Source of the DNA: an uncultured Tenacibaculum sp.
GTDB taxonomy: Bacteria > Bacteroidota > Bacteroidia > Flavobacteriales > Flavobacteriaceae
NCBI GenBank assembly: GCA_947492185.1
Contig: CANLMR010000001.1
Span: 62,001-126,000 of the forward strand
DNA: 64,000 nt
Direction of reading: 5' to 3'
In this document: positions 53,787-63,310 of the stretch, in pieces
How the letters are laid out: each line of letters opens with the position of its first letter
How positions within the stretch are numbered: position 1 is the first letter of the stretch
Made by a program: the position numbers and the translations under genes
Notes under the pieces: model-generated
Databases searched by the model: none
Seen by the model: only the letters and a program-made list of their open reading frames with translations
What the model was told of the DNA's origin: nothing

Positions 53787-54983
53787 ATGAAAAGAAGAAA
53801 TTTTATAAAAAGAACATCATTAGCTTCTGGAGGATTATTTTTTGTTCCTCAATTTTTAAAAGCTTTTGAAAATGGTTTGCCCGAATTAACTAATTATAAA
53901 AAACTCGTTATTATTCAGCTAAAAGGAGGAAATGATGGGTTAAATACGATTGTTCCTTTTCGAAATGATATTTATTATCAAAATCGTCAGAGAATTGGAA
54001 TACAAAAAAATGAACTACTAAATCTGAATAGTGAACTCGGATTTCATAGTAGCTTATTACCTTTAAAACGATTGTTTGATAAAGGCTATGTAAGTATTAT
54101 TAACAATGTTGGATATCCGAATCCAAATCGATCTCATTTTAGATCAACTGACATTTGGCAAACAGCAAGTGATAGCAATCAATATTTACAATCGGGTTGG
54201 ATTGGTCGGTTTTTAGATGAAACAAATGCTAAACCTTATGGAGCAATTGAGGTAGACGAAAGCTTATCTTTAATGTTGAAAGGAAATAACCAAAATGGAT
54301 TAGCAATTACAAATCCTAAACTGTTTCATCGTTTGTTAAATCAGCCATTTTTCGACAACGTATTCAATAAGTACAGTAATGATTCTCATTTAAGTGAACA
54401 TAATCTCGGCTACTTATATAATACTATGATTGATGCGAAATCATCAGCAGCTTATATCTACGAAAAAACCAAAACAAAATCTTCGACTGTTGATTACCCA
54501 AAAAATGCTTTTGGAAAGCAATTAAAAACAATTTCTGAGTTTATTTCATCTGGAATAGACACTCAAATTTATTATGCAGGATTAACCGGATTTGACACAC
54601 ATGCAAACCAACAAAACAGACAAGCTCGATTGTTAAAAGTTTACGCTGAAAGCATAGAAGCATTTGTAAAAGATTTAGAGAAAAACAATCAGTTCAAAGA
54701 CACTTTAATTTTAACTTTTTCTGAATTTGGAAGACGTGTAAAACAGAATGGTTCCAATGGCACAGATCATGGAACAGCCAATAATGTATTTGTTATTGGG
54801 AAGAATTTAAAACAAAATGGAATTTATAATGATTTACCTAACCTAACTGATTTAGATAGTAATGGTGACTTAAAATTTTCGGTTGATTTTAGAGAAGTCT
54901 ATGCCACATTACTTGATAAATGGTTAGGGATAGACAATGACAAAATACTAAACAAAAAATTCTCAATCCTTGATTTTATTTAA
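53787..54983 (+). CDS. DUF1501-domain protein with Tat-like signal
   Basis: From the ATG at 53787 (MKRRNFIKRTSLASGGLFFV) the protein has 398 residues. The twin-arginine-like N-terminus and the hydrophobic segment suggest Tat export. The sulfatase-like fold carries LKGGNDGLNTIVPF, RSHFRSTDIWQTA, LTGFDTHANQQ and FSEFGRRVKQNGSNGTDHGT, with metal-binding Asp/His-type residues. Forms a two-gene operon with DUF1800. The TTG at 53778 is rejected as start. Confidence 0.92.
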   Translation: MKRRNFIKRTSLASGGLFFVPQFLKAFENGLPELTNYKKLVIIQLKGGNDGLNTIVPFRNDIYYQNRQRIGIQKNELLNLNSELGFHSSLLPLKRLFDKGYVSIINNVGYPNPNRSHFRSTDIWQTASDSNQYLQSGWIGRFLDETNAKPYGAIEVDESLSLMLKGNNQNGLAITNPKLFHRLLNQPFFDNVFNKYSNDSHLSEHNLGYLYNTMIDAKSSAAYIYEKTKTKSSTVDYPKNAFGKQLKTISEFISSGIDTQIYYAGLTGFDTHANQQNRQARLLKVYAESIEAFVKDLEKNNQFKDTLILTFSEFGRRVKQNGSNGTDHGTANNVFVIGKNLKQNGIYNDLPNLTDLDSNGDLKFSVDFREVYATLLDKWLGIDNDKILNKKFSILDFI

Positions 54984-55081
54984 ACATACAGATCTGTAAA
55001 ACAACATCTTACACAACATGTTTTTAGGATAATTTATTTTTTTTTTATAAATTGAAGCAATTAACCTTATAAATTAAAATC

Positions 55082-55234
55082 ATGTTAAAAAACATTTCAA
55101 ATCTAGGAACTACGTTGAGTAAGAATGAGCAAAAATCTATTAATGGAGGATGGATTTATATAATGTGCATTGAATGCAAACCATTACCACCAGGATATAT
55201 TTGTATGAATAAAGTTTTTTGTGGGCCTAATTAG
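55082..55234 (+). CDS. Double-glycine-leader peptide (bacteriocin/RiPP precursor-like)
   Basis: A 50-codon ORF begins MLKNISNLGTTLSKNEQKSI and continues NGG, the leader pattern (LSKxEQKSINGG) of Bacteroidota bacteriocin-like precursors cut after Gly-Gly. The predicted core is about 27 residues, starting WIYIMCIECKPLPPGYIC, with four Cys in all. No maturase, peptidase-containing ABC transporter or immunity gene is adjacent, so processing would rely on genes elsewhere. A bacteriocin or signalling role is inference; many such genes are orphans in flavobacteria. Confidence 0.72.
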   Translation: MLKNISNLGTTLSKNEQKSINGGWIYIMCIECKPLPPGYICMNKVFCGPN

Positions 55235-55270
55235 AAACAAGCTTAAAATTGTATTTTAACTAGTCGAATA

Positions 55271-55317
55271 CCATTTTGCTTTTATTAATCTGATTTAAAA
55301 AAGTGAAATGGTTTTTT
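55271..55317 (+). terminator. Weak terminator after the GG-leader gene
   Basis: ACCATTT (near 55270) and AAATGGT (near 55306) pair across a long loop and are followed by seven T. It reaches the radA stop codon on the other strand. Confidence 0.35.
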
Positions 55318-56678
55318 TATGCGAATAAAGTAGCAAATGCTTCTTCTATTTTTCCAACCAATATTAATTTAATGGAATGATTCTTAGAAGTAATCTTATT
55401 GTATTTAGACGTTACAAAGGTTTTATAACCAAGTTTTTCTGCTTCTACAATTCTTTGATCAATTTTTGGTACAGGGCGAATTTCTCCTGCTAAACCAACT
55501 TCTGCAGCAAAACATACATCTGGATTAATAGCGATATCTTGATTTGACGATAATATTGCTGCTACAACTGCTAAATCAATTGCCGGATCGTCTATATAAA
55601 TTCCTCCAGTTACATTTAAAAACACATCTTTAGCACCTAGTTTAAAACCAGCTCGTTTTTCTAAAACGGCTAAAATCATGTGCAATCTTTTTAGATTGTA
55701 CCCTGTTGTAGAACGTTGTGGAGTTCCATACACAGCAGTACTTACTAAAGCTTGTATTTCTATCATTAATGGACGAACTCCTTCTAAAGTTGATGCAATA
55801 GCTGTTCCACTTAAATCTGTATCTTTTTTAGAAATTAGAATTTCAGATGGATTTGTAACTTCTCGTAAACCATCAGATAACATTTCATAAATTCCTAATT
55901 CCGCTGTTGATCCAAACCTGTTTTTTTGAGATCTTAAAATTCTGTAAGTATGGTTTCTATCCCCTTCAAATTGAAGAACAACATCTACCATATGCTCCAA
56001 AATTTTTGGCCCAGCAATGTTTCCTTCTTTGTTAATATGACCAATTAATAATACTGGAGTATTGGTTTCTTTTGCGAATTTGATCAACTCTGCCGAAGTT
56101 TCTTTTATTTGAGAAATACTTCCAGGAGAAGCTTCAATATTGTTGGTATATAAAGTTTGAATTGAATCGATAACCAAAACATCTGGCTCAACTTCTTCTA
56201 CATTTCTAAAAATTTGTTGGGTGTTTGTTTCAGTAAGAACTAAACAATTTGAATTTTGATTCGCCAAACGCTCTGCTCTCATTTTTATTTGAGATTGACT
56301 TTCCTCACCTGAAACGTACAATACTTTTTCGGTAATTTGCAATGCAATTTGAAGCAATAAAGTTGATTTACCAATCCCTGGTTCACCTCCTAATAAAACA
56401 ACAGATCCTTTTACCAATCCACCTCCTAAAACAGTATCAAGTTCATTATTCTTTGAAAATATTCTCTCTTCAGCATTCAACTCAATCTCATGAATTTTTA
56501 AGGGCTTACTAACTGTTTTCTGAGAATTAACTGGTGATTTCCAGTTTCGTTTTTCTTCTTTTTGAATAACCTCTTCAACAACTGTATTCCATTCTTTACA
56601 ATTAGGACATTGCCCTACCCATTTTGCATGTTGGGCTCCACAATTTTGACAGAAATACGTTGTTTTGGTTTTTGGCAT
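55317..56678 (-). CDS. radA: DNA repair protein RadA/Sms
   Basis: The 453-residue protein has an N-terminal C4 zinc finger (FCQNCGAQHAKWVGQCPNCK, about 9-28), a RecA-like ATPase core with GGEPGIGKSTLLL (about 92-104) and the RadA motif SQKNRFGSTAELG. A Lon-like C-terminal domain follows (about 300-453). It processes branched recombination intermediates. It is the last gene of a minus-strand run with panC, panD and the UPF0104 gene. Confidence 0.96.
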   Translation of the reverse strand: MPKTKTTYFCQNCGAQHAKWVGQCPNCKEWNTVVEEVIQKEEKRNWKSPVNSQKTVSKPLKIHEIELNAEERIFSKNNELDTVLGGGLVKGSVVLLGGEPGIGKSTLLLQIALQITEKVLYVSGEESQSQIKMRAERLANQNSNCLVLTETNTQQIFRNVEEVEPDVLVIDSIQTLYTNNIEASPGSISQIKETSAELIKFAKETNTPVLLIGHINKEGNIAGPKILEHMVDVVLQFEGDRNHTYRILRSQKNRFGSTAELGIYEMLSDGLREVTNPSEILISKKDTDLSGTAIASTLEGVRPLMIEIQALVSTAVYGTPQRSTTGYNLKRLHMILAVLEKRAGFKLGAKDVFLNVTGGIYIDDPAIDLAVVAAILSSNQDIAINPDVCFAAEVGLAGEIRPVPKIDQRIVEAEKLGYKTFVTSKYNKITSKNHSIKLILVGKIEEAFATLFA

Positions 56679-56691
56679 TTTTTGAAGCTAG

Positions 56692-57636
56692 TTATTTATT
56701 CTTGTTATAAAGCGGTAAAAACAAAAATGATAATCCTCCGAAGATAATAATCATCGCGGTTTGTGCCGTCCACATAATCCAGCCAAATGCATTAGCCGGT
56801 TCTTCTGAAATATTAAATAAAGCGAATGCACCTGCAACGGCTACTGGATATAATCCAATTCCTCCATTAGTAGCAGCAATACTAAATCCTCCGGCTATAA
56901 ATCCAACTAAAACAGCACCAAAAGGAACATTGAAATTTTCAATTGCTGGAACTGTTGCCCAAAACATAGCAACATACATTAACCAAATAAACACCGTGTG
57001 GAATATGAATGCCCATTTGTTTTTCATTTTGAAGATACTCATCGCACCTTCTATTAATCCCGTAATGAAGTTTTTAATTTTTAACCCAAATCCATCTGTT
57101 GCTTTTTTAACAAATCGAACAAAAATTAAAATTCCAACTACCAAAGTTGCTAAAAGAATCAGAATTTTTGTTGGAGAAAAGTTTTTCGTTAGTAATTCAT
57201 ATATAAAATCAAATTGCACAAAAAGTGTAATACTTATGATTAACAACATCATTATTAAATCTGCAATGCGTTCTGCAACAATTGTCCCGAAACCTTTTTC
57301 AAAAGGAATTTCTTCATAGGTTGTCATCACTGTAGCTCTGAACACTTCTCCTGCTCTAGGAATTGTTAAATTCACTAGATAAGCAACAAGAACCGCCATT
57401 GTGCTATTTCCAAAATCTGGTTTATACCCTAAAGGCTCTAATAAAAACTTCCAGCGATAAGCACGTGATAAGTGACTTAAAACACCAAAGAACAAACCTA
57501 ATACAATCCACCAATAATTGGCATTCTTAAAATACTGTACTAAAGTTTCAATTGAAACTTTTGACAAAGAATACCAAACTAAAAAACCTCCCAAAGCGAG
57601 AGGTAATACTGTTTTTATTATTTTTTTTAACGACAA
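56692..57636 (-). CDS. UPF0104 / lysylphosphatidylglycerol-synthase-TM flippase-like protein
   Basis: The 314-residue protein has about eight transmembrane helices. Family features are LSHLSRAYRWKFLLEPLGY near residues 55-73, VAYLVNLTIPRAGEVFRATV and the C-terminal FSIAATNGGIGLYPVAVAGA. Related proteins flip lipids or form the membrane part of MprF. There is no soluble transferase domain, so lipid translocation or a related role is inferred. It starts 12 bases after panD. Confidence 0.88.
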   Translation of the reverse strand: MSLKKIIKTVLPLALGGFLVWYSLSKVSIETLVQYFKNANYWWIVLGLFFGVLSHLSRAYRWKFLLEPLGYKPDFGNSTMAVLVAYLVNLTIPRAGEVFRATVMTTYEEIPFEKGFGTIVAERIADLIMMLLIISITLFVQFDFIYELLTKNFSPTKILILLATLVVGILIFVRFVKKATDGFGLKIKNFITGLIEGAMSIFKMKNKWAFIFHTVFIWLMYVAMFWATVPAIENFNVPFGAVLVGFIAGGFSIAATNGGIGLYPVAVAGAFALFNISEEPANAFGWIMWTAQTAMIIIFGGLSFLFLPLYNKNK

Positions 57637-57648
57637 AACGAAGTGATT

Positions 57649-57999
57649 TTATTCTAATAAGTTAGTTTCTTCATTAGGAAAAACTAACTGTGGCTTAAAT
57701 TTTTTTGCTTCTTCGATATCCAAAAATCCATAAACGATTAAAATTAATACGTCTCCTTTTTGAACTCTTCTTGCCGCTGCGCCATTCAATGTTATTTCTC
57801 CACTTTTTCTTGGACCTGGAATCGCATAAGTTTCTAAACGTTCTCCATTGTTATTATTTACAATTTGAACTCTTTCTCCTTCTATAATTCCAGCTGCATC
57901 CATTAAATCTTCATCAATGGTAATGCTTCCGATATAATTTAAATCTGCACCGGTAACTTTTACTCGATGAATTTTTGACTTTACTACTTGTACTAACAT
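57649..57999 (-). CDS. panD: Aspartate 1-decarboxylase
   Basis: The 116-residue pyruvoyl enzyme makes beta-alanine for pantothenate. The self-cleavage site Gly24-Ser25 lies in [13 protein letters not shown], with [19 protein letters not shown] and [20 protein letters not shown] typical of the family. Full length. It lies 44 bases downstream of panC on the same strand, so the pantothenate steps are co-transcribed. Confidence 0.96.
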   Translation of the reverse strand: MLVQVVKSKIHRVKVTGADLNYIGSITIDEDLMDAAGIIEGERVQIVNNNNGERLETYAIPGPRKSGEITLNGAAARRVQKGDVLILIVYGFLDIEEAKKFKPQLVFPNEETNLLE

Positions 58000-58043
58000 G
58001 CTACAAAAATACTGTTTTTAAAGAATCTATCTTTTATTATTTG

Positions 58044-58895
58044 TTAATTGTTTTTGAATCGGATGTTGTCAATCAAACGAATTTTTCCTGCAAAAACTGC
58101 TATGAAACCTCTGTATCTCTTTTTGGACTCGAACTTTTCTGCAGAAATTAAAGTTTTCTCTTCAGCTATTGTGAAGTATTCTAACTCTAAAAGTGGATGT
58201 TGGTTGAATTGATTTTCTACCCATTCTATTATTTCTTTAGCATTTTTTGTGCCAGTTTTTTTTCTTGCTTTTTTAAGTACTTTATAAATAAATGGTGCAG
58301 CTTCTCTGTGCTCTTTTGTTAACCTTGCGTTTCTAGAACTCATAGCTAACCCATCTTTTTCTCTGAAAATTGGCATTCCTTTTATTTTAACTAGAATGTT
58401 ATGCTTCTCTACCATTTTTTTGATAATCTGTAACTGCTGAAAATCTTTCTTTCCAAAATACGCAACATCAGGTTCTACAATTTCAAACAAAGCTTTTACA
58501 ATCGTTCCAACTCCATCAAAATGACCATCTCTAAATTTCCCTTCCATTTGATATTCCAATCCGTCAAAATCAAATTTCTCTGCAATAACATTCTCGTCAT
58601 ATATTTCATCTACTGAAGGGTAAAACAACACATCACAACTTACACTTTCAAGTAAAGCTACATCATTTTCAAACGTTTGAGGATATTTATCTAAATCTTC
58701 CTTGTTATCAAACTGAGTAGGGTTAACAAAAATGCTTACCACAGTTATATCATTTTTACTTATTGCTTTTTCTACTAGAGAAAGGTGTCCTTTATGCAAT
58801 GCACCCATTGTAGGTACAAATCCGATACTATTTCCTTTCTTCTTTTCTTGCCCTAAATAGTTTTTTAAATCAGATTTTGATTTGAATATTTTCAT
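58044..58895 (-). CDS. panC: Pantothenate synthetase
   Basis: The 283-residue ligase joins pantoate and beta-alanine with ATP. Motifs: IGFVPTMGALHKGHLSLV (residues 24-41), SIFVNPTQFDNKEDLDKYP, VAYFGKKDFQQLQIIKKMV and LAMSSRNARLTKEHR. All active-site segments are intact. First gene of the panC-panD-UPF0104-radA run. Confidence 0.96.
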   Translation of the reverse strand: MKIFKSKSDLKNYLGQEKKKGNSIGFVPTMGALHKGHLSLVEKAISKNDITVVSIFVNPTQFDNKEDLDKYPQTFENDVALLESVSCDVLFYPSVDEIYDENVIAEKFDFDGLEYQMEGKFRDGHFDGVGTIVKALFEIVEPDVAYFGKKDFQQLQIIKKMVEKHNILVKIKGMPIFREKDGLAMSSRNARLTKEHREAAPFIYKVLKKARKKTGTKNAKEIIEWVENQFNQHPLLELEYFTIAEEKTLISAEKFESKKRYRGFIAVFAGKIRLIDNIRFKNN

Positions 58896-58917
58896 TAAAT
58901 GTATGTTACGATATGGG

Positions 58918-58965
58918 CAAAATTAGCAATTTAACAGGATTTTAGCATAAAATTTCGTAGTTTTG
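58918..58965. promoter_or_regulatory. Divergent -7 boxes of panC and the GT5 gene
   Basis: On the minus strand TAATTTTG (58925-58918) lies 22 bases before the panC ATG. On the plus strand TAGTTTTG (58958-58965) lies 23 bases before the glycogen-synthase-like ATG. Both are exact TAnnTTTG matches, so a divergent promoter pair controls the two operons. Confidence 0.45.
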
Positions 58966-58988
58966 CGCCTTTAAAAGAGTTAGATTTA

Positions 58989-59810
58989 ATGAAGGATAAG
59001 AGAATATTGTATGTTTCATCGGAAGTTATTCCTTACTTACCAGAAACAGAATTATCATCTACTGCATTTAATGTTGCAAAATTTGCACATTCTAAGGGAG
59101 TTCAAACTAGAATTTTTATGCCACGTTTTGGGGTGATTAATGAAAGAAGACATCAGTTACACGAAGTAATAAGATTGTCTGGAATGAATTTAATCATCAA
59201 CGACATGGATATGCCATTAATTATCAAAGTTGCTTCTATTCCGAAAGAAAGAATGCAGGTATATTTTATTGATAATGATGAATATTTCAAAAGAAAGGCT
59301 ATTTATACTGATGAAGACGACAAGCTTTTTAACGACAATGACGAGAGAATGATATTCTTTGCCAAAGGAGTTGTAGAGACTGTTAAAAAACTAAACTGGG
59401 CACCAGATATTATTCATGTTCATGGATGGATGGCTTCATTACTCCCTTTGTATTTAAAAGAGTATTACAAAGAAGAACCTTTATTTACAGATAGTAAAAT
59501 AGTTACTTCTTTATATAACGATGAGTTTAAAGGTGAATTAAATAATGAGTTAGTTAAAAAAGTTAAGTTTGATAAAATTAACAACTCTAGTATTACTCAC
59601 CTAGAAAACCCTACTCAAGAAAACATATTGAGAAATGCTGTTTTAAATTCAGATGCTATCATTAAAGGTAGCGACCAATATTCTGAAGAATTTCAACAAT
59701 TCATTAAAGATAGTGGCGTTATGGTATTAGACTACCAATCTGAAGAGTATTTAACTGAAGCTTATTTAGATTTCTACAAAGAGAATGTTCTTGAGCTTCA
59801 AGATTCTTAA
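58989..59810 (+). CDS. Short glycogen/starch synthase-like (GT5 N-terminal) protein
   Basis: The 273-residue protein covers only the N-terminal Rossmann domain of GT5 synthases (usual length about 480). It begins RILYVSSEVIPYLPETEL, contains IIHVHGWMASLLPLYLKE and a C-terminal stretch where donor-binding motifs should begin. The usual KxGGL ADP-glucose loop is replaced by PETELSSTAF, and the second domain is missing. It is therefore unlikely to make glycogen itself. It precedes DUF4270 and glmS in a conserved Bacteroidota arrangement. Confidence 0.85.
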   Translation: MKDKRILYVSSEVIPYLPETELSSTAFNVAKFAHSKGVQTRIFMPRFGVINERRHQLHEVIRLSGMNLIINDMDMPLIIKVASIPKERMQVYFIDNDEYFKRKAIYTDEDDKLFNDNDERMIFFAKGVVETVKKLNWAPDIIHVHGWMASLLPLYLKEYYKEEPLFTDSKIVTSLYNDEFKGELNNELVKKVKFDKINNSSITHLENPTQENILRNAVLNSDAIIKGSDQYSEEFQQFIKDSGVMVLDYQSEEYLTEAYLDFYKENVLELQDS

Positions 59811-59825
59811 TTTTTCAAACAAAAT

Positions 59826-61367
59826 ATGACTAAAAAAATTGTTTACTTAAGTGTAGCTGTAATCTCACTTTTATTTGTGATTTCTTGCGAAAAAGATTTT
59901 CGTGAAATTGGAGGTAATGTAATTAGCAATACTAATTTTGACACGAAACAAATTACTCTAGAAGTTATTGTTAAAGATAGTATGGTAGATGCTGTTAGAG
60001 CAGATAATGTAGCTATAGGTAGTTTAGGGGAGTACTTATTGGGTGTTTATAACAATCCTGATTATGAAAGAATTGAAGCTTCTATAATTAGTCAACTTGG
60101 AGTTTCTTTGAATCCAATGACAGCACAAAATACAACTAAAGCTGAAAGTGGTGATGATGAAGATTTAGACTCCATTTATGTTTTTAATGAAGCTGTATTA
60201 GAAATTCCTTACACATCTACAAGATTAGATGATGAATCAGATGGAAAACCGAAGTTTAGATTAGATTCTTTATTAGGAAACTCTACTATACCAGTTGCTT
60301 TAAAGGTATATAGAAATGGAACCTTCCTAAATAACTTAAACCCAGGGGATCCTACACAACAAAATAGTTACATGTCAAATGTAGATTATGTAGAATCTGA
60401 ATTGTTAAATGATGACCCAGGTTTTATGTATACTCCAGATCCAACAGATACCCTATATGTTTTTAATAGAGAGTTAAGTACAGGATCAACGTATAAAGAC
60501 ACAATAAAACTTACGAATAGCATTCCTTTCTTAACTGTTCCTTTAAACAAAACAAGAATGAGAGAATTGTTTTGGGATAAATTTGGAGATAGTGAATTTA
60601 CAAGTCAAAATGATTTCAATAATTACTTTAGAGGTTTAATTCTTAAAGCCGAAGGAACAGATGGTACTATGGTTCCATTATCATTAGGGACAAATGCTCC
60701 ACGTGTAAAGTTTTATTATACGATAACTACATTAGATGAAGGAGTTGTTCAAGATACTATTGTAGGCAATTATACATTTAATTTTGCAGGTATTACTAAT
60801 AGTAAATATACCATGACTGCTCCAGAAAATCCAGTACCTTCTAACAGTGTTACAATTCAAGGAACAGCTGGAAGCATGGCCACTATAAACATATTAAACG
60901 GAACTGAATTACAGGATTTAAGATCTCAAAATATTTTAATCAATGATGCATCATTAGTTTTTAATATAGATGCTTCTAGAGATACTACTAAAGTTCCTGC
61001 TAGACTTTTATTATTTAAAAACACTGGTAACGGTGATGGAGAACATATTGAAGATAGTTATAATGAACAATTGTTTTTCGGAGGATTTCTTGGTAATGAT
61101 GATGATGGTAAACCAAAAGAGTATACCATTAGAATTACCGATTACATTTCAAATTTAGTTAGTGGACAAACTAGTGAAAATGTACCTCTTGTTCTTAAAG
61201 TTTATAACCCTGGAACCGATGCGTCTGTAATAAATAACTTTATACAAACAGATATTAATACATATAATTGGAATCCTAGGGGAGTTACATTATTTGACCA
61301 TTCTGCTACTAATGGAGAAAATAGAGTCAAATTAATTATATCCTACTCTGAAGAAAAAGACAACTAG
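59826..61367 (+). CDS. DUF4270 lipoprotein
   Basis: The 513-residue protein has a lipoprotein signal with lipobox VISC near residue 21, followed by EKDFREIGGNVI. Family pieces include SLGEYLLGVYNNPDYER, FFGGFLGNDDDGKPKEYTI and the C-terminal FDHSATNGENRVKLIISYSE. DUF4270 proteins are conserved Bacteroidota surface lipoproteins of unknown function. It lies 15 bases after the GT5-like gene and 27 bases before glmS. Confidence 0.93.
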   Translation: MTKKIVYLSVAVISLLFVISCEKDFREIGGNVISNTNFDTKQITLEVIVKDSMVDAVRADNVAIGSLGEYLLGVYNNPDYERIEASIISQLGVSLNPMTAQNTTKAESGDDEDLDSIYVFNEAVLEIPYTSTRLDDESDGKPKFRLDSLLGNSTIPVALKVYRNGTFLNNLNPGDPTQQNSYMSNVDYVESELLNDDPGFMYTPDPTDTLYVFNRELSTGSTYKDTIKLTNSIPFLTVPLNKTRMRELFWDKFGDSEFTSQNDFNNYFRGLILKAEGTDGTMVPLSLGTNAPRVKFYYTITTLDEGVVQDTIVGNYTFNFAGITNSKYTMTAPENPVPSNSVTIQGTAGSMATINILNGTELQDLRSQNILINDASLVFNIDASRDTTKVPARLLLFKNTGNGDGEHIEDSYNEQLFFGGFLGNDDDGKPKEYTIRITDYISNLVSGQTSENVPLVLKVYNPGTDASVINNFIQTDINTYNWNPRGVTLFDHSATNGENRVKLIISYSEEKDN

Positions 61368-61394
61368 ATACAAACAACAACTTAAAAAATTATT

Positions 61395-63251
61395 ATGTGC
61401 GGAATTACAGGTTATATTGGAGATAGAGATGCTTATCCAATTGTAATTAACGGTCTTAAAAGACTAGAATACAGAGGTTATGATAGTGCTGGTATCATGA
61501 TGTATGATGGAGAAAACATGAATCTTTCTAAAACTAAAGGAAAAGTTTCAGATTTAGAAGTTATTACCAACAATGAAGAAACTAGAAAAAAAGGGAAAAT
61601 TGGAATTGGACATACACGATGGGCTACTCATGGTGTACCTAATGACGTAAATTCTCATCCACATTTTTCTGAATCTGGTGACTTAGTAATTGTACATAAT
61701 GGTATTATAGAGAATTATGATACTATCAAAAAGGAATTAATATCTCGTGGATATGAATTTAAGAGTGATACAGATACCGAAGTATTAGTAAACTTAATAG
61801 AAGAAGTAAAAAAACGAGAAGGATGTAAATTAGGTAAAGCTGTTCAATTAGCTTTAACTAATGTAATTGGTGCTTATGCAATTGCTGTTTTTGATAGAAC
61901 TAAACCCAACGAATTAGTTGTAGCGAGACTTGGAAGTCCTATAGCTATTGGAGTTGGCAAAAACAATCAAGAGTTTTTTGTTGCTTCTGATGCATCGCCT
62001 TTCATAGAATTTACAAAAGATGCATTGTACTTAGAAGATGGTGAACTTGCCATTATCAAAAAGGGTAGAGGTATTAAAGTTAGAAAAATTGATAACGACA
62101 AACCTGTAGACCCAAATATTCAAGAATTAAAATTAAGTTTAGATCAAATTGAAAAAGGTGGTTACGATCACTTTATGTTAAAAGAAATCTACGAACAACC
62201 TAAAGCTATAATTGATACTTATAGAGGGAGAATGTTAGCTAATGAAGGTATTATTAGAATGGCTGGGGTAGATGATAATATTAGCAAGTTTTTAAATGCT
62301 GATAGAATTATCGTAATTGCCTGTGGAACTTCTTGGCATGCTGGTTTAGTTGGAGAATATCTAATAGAAGATATGGCCAGAATTCCAGTAGAAGTTGAAT
62401 ATGCTTCTGAATTCAGATATAGAAATCCAATTATAACACCAAAAGATGTAGTAATAGCAATTTCTCAGTCAGGTGAAACAGCTGATACATTAGCTGCAAT
62501 TAAATTAGCTAAATCTAAAGGTGCATTTGTTTTTGGTGTTTGTAATGTAGTTGGTTCTTCAATTGCTAGAGAAACTCATGCTGGAGCATATACACATGCT
62601 GGACCAGAAATTGGAGTAGCATCTACAAAAGCATTTACAACGCAAATTACCGTTCTAACTCTATTATCTTTAAAACTAGCTCAAGCAAAAGGGACATTGT
62701 CTAAAACAGCTGTAAATACCTATTTACAGACAATGCAACAAATCCCTAATCAAGTAGAGCAATTATTAAAAATAGATCCTATAGTTAAAGAAATAGCATA
62801 CCATTATAAAGATGCCACAAACTGCCTTTACTTAGGTAGAGGATTCAACTTCCCTGTAGCTTTAGAAGGTGCTTTAAAATTAAAAGAGATATCATACATC
62901 CATGCTGAAGGCTATCCTGCTGCGGAAATGAAGCACGGTCCAATAGCTTTAATTGATGAGAACATGCCTGTTTTTGTTATCGCAACAAGAAAAGGTCATT
63001 ATGAAAAAGTAGTTAGCAATATCCAAGAGATTAAATCAAGAAGTGGAAAAATCATTGCAATCGTAACTGAAGGTGATGAAACTGTTAAAGAAATTGCAGA
63101 TCATGTAATTGAGATTCCTGAAACGGAAGAAGCTTTGACTCCATTATTAACTACAATTCCATTACAATTACTTTCTTATCACATAGCAGTAATGTTAGAC
63201 AAGAATGTAGATCAGCCAAGAAACTTGGCTAAATCTGTAACAGTAGAGTAA
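61395..63251 (+). CDS. glmS: Glucosamine-6-phosphate synthase (isomerizing)
   Basis: The 618-residue enzyme makes glucosamine-6-phosphate for peptidoglycan precursors. Cys2 after the start (MCGITGYIG) is the glutaminase nucleophile; GLKRLEYRGYDSAG and HTRWATHGVPNDVNSHPH complete that domain. Two SIS domains follow, with VIACGTSWHAGLVGEY, ISQSGETADTLAAIKLAK and the C-terminal PRNLAKSVTVE. No glmS ribozyme-like sequence is apparent upstream. Ends with a terminator shared with the next gene. Confidence 0.97.
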   Translation: MCGITGYIGDRDAYPIVINGLKRLEYRGYDSAGIMMYDGENMNLSKTKGKVSDLEVITNNEETRKKGKIGIGHTRWATHGVPNDVNSHPHFSESGDLVIVHNGIIENYDTIKKELISRGYEFKSDTDTEVLVNLIEEVKKREGCKLGKAVQLALTNVIGAYAIAVFDRTKPNELVVARLGSPIAIGVGKNNQEFFVASDASPFIEFTKDALYLEDGELAIIKKGRGIKVRKIDNDKPVDPNIQELKLSLDQIEKGGYDHFMLKEIYEQPKAIIDTYRGRMLANEGIIRMAGVDDNISKFLNADRIIVIACGTSWHAGLVGEYLIEDMARIPVEVEYASEFRYRNPIITPKDVVIAISQSGETADTLAAIKLAKSKGAFVFGVCNVVGSSIARETHAGAYTHAGPEIGVASTKAFTTQITVLTLLSLKLAQAKGTLSKTAVNTYLQTMQQIPNQVEQLLKIDPIVKEIAYHYKDATNCLYLGRGFNFPVALEGALKLKEISYIHAEGYPAAEMKHGPIALIDENMPVFVIATRKGHYEKVVSNIQEIKSRSGKIIAIVTEGDETVKEIADHVIEIPETEEALTPLLTTIPLQLLSYHIAVMLDKNVDQPRNLAKSVTVE

Positions 63252-63275
63252 TTTTTTCACCTTATTATATGAAAT

Positions 63276-63310
63276 AAAAAAACCAGCATTTAGCTGGTTT
63301 TTTATTTTTT
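63276..63310. terminator. Bidirectional terminator between glmS and the endonuclease-like gene
   Basis: AAAAAACCAGC (63277-63287) and GCTGGTTTTTT (63293-63303) form an 11-bp stem with a 5-base loop, with T-rich flanks in both directions. The stop of the minus-strand gene (63304-63302) is inside the right arm. Confidence 0.85.

Noticed and set aside
61368..61394. glmS ribozyme/riboswitch
   Set aside because: The gap between DUF4270 and glmS is only 27 bases, far too short for the ribozyme.
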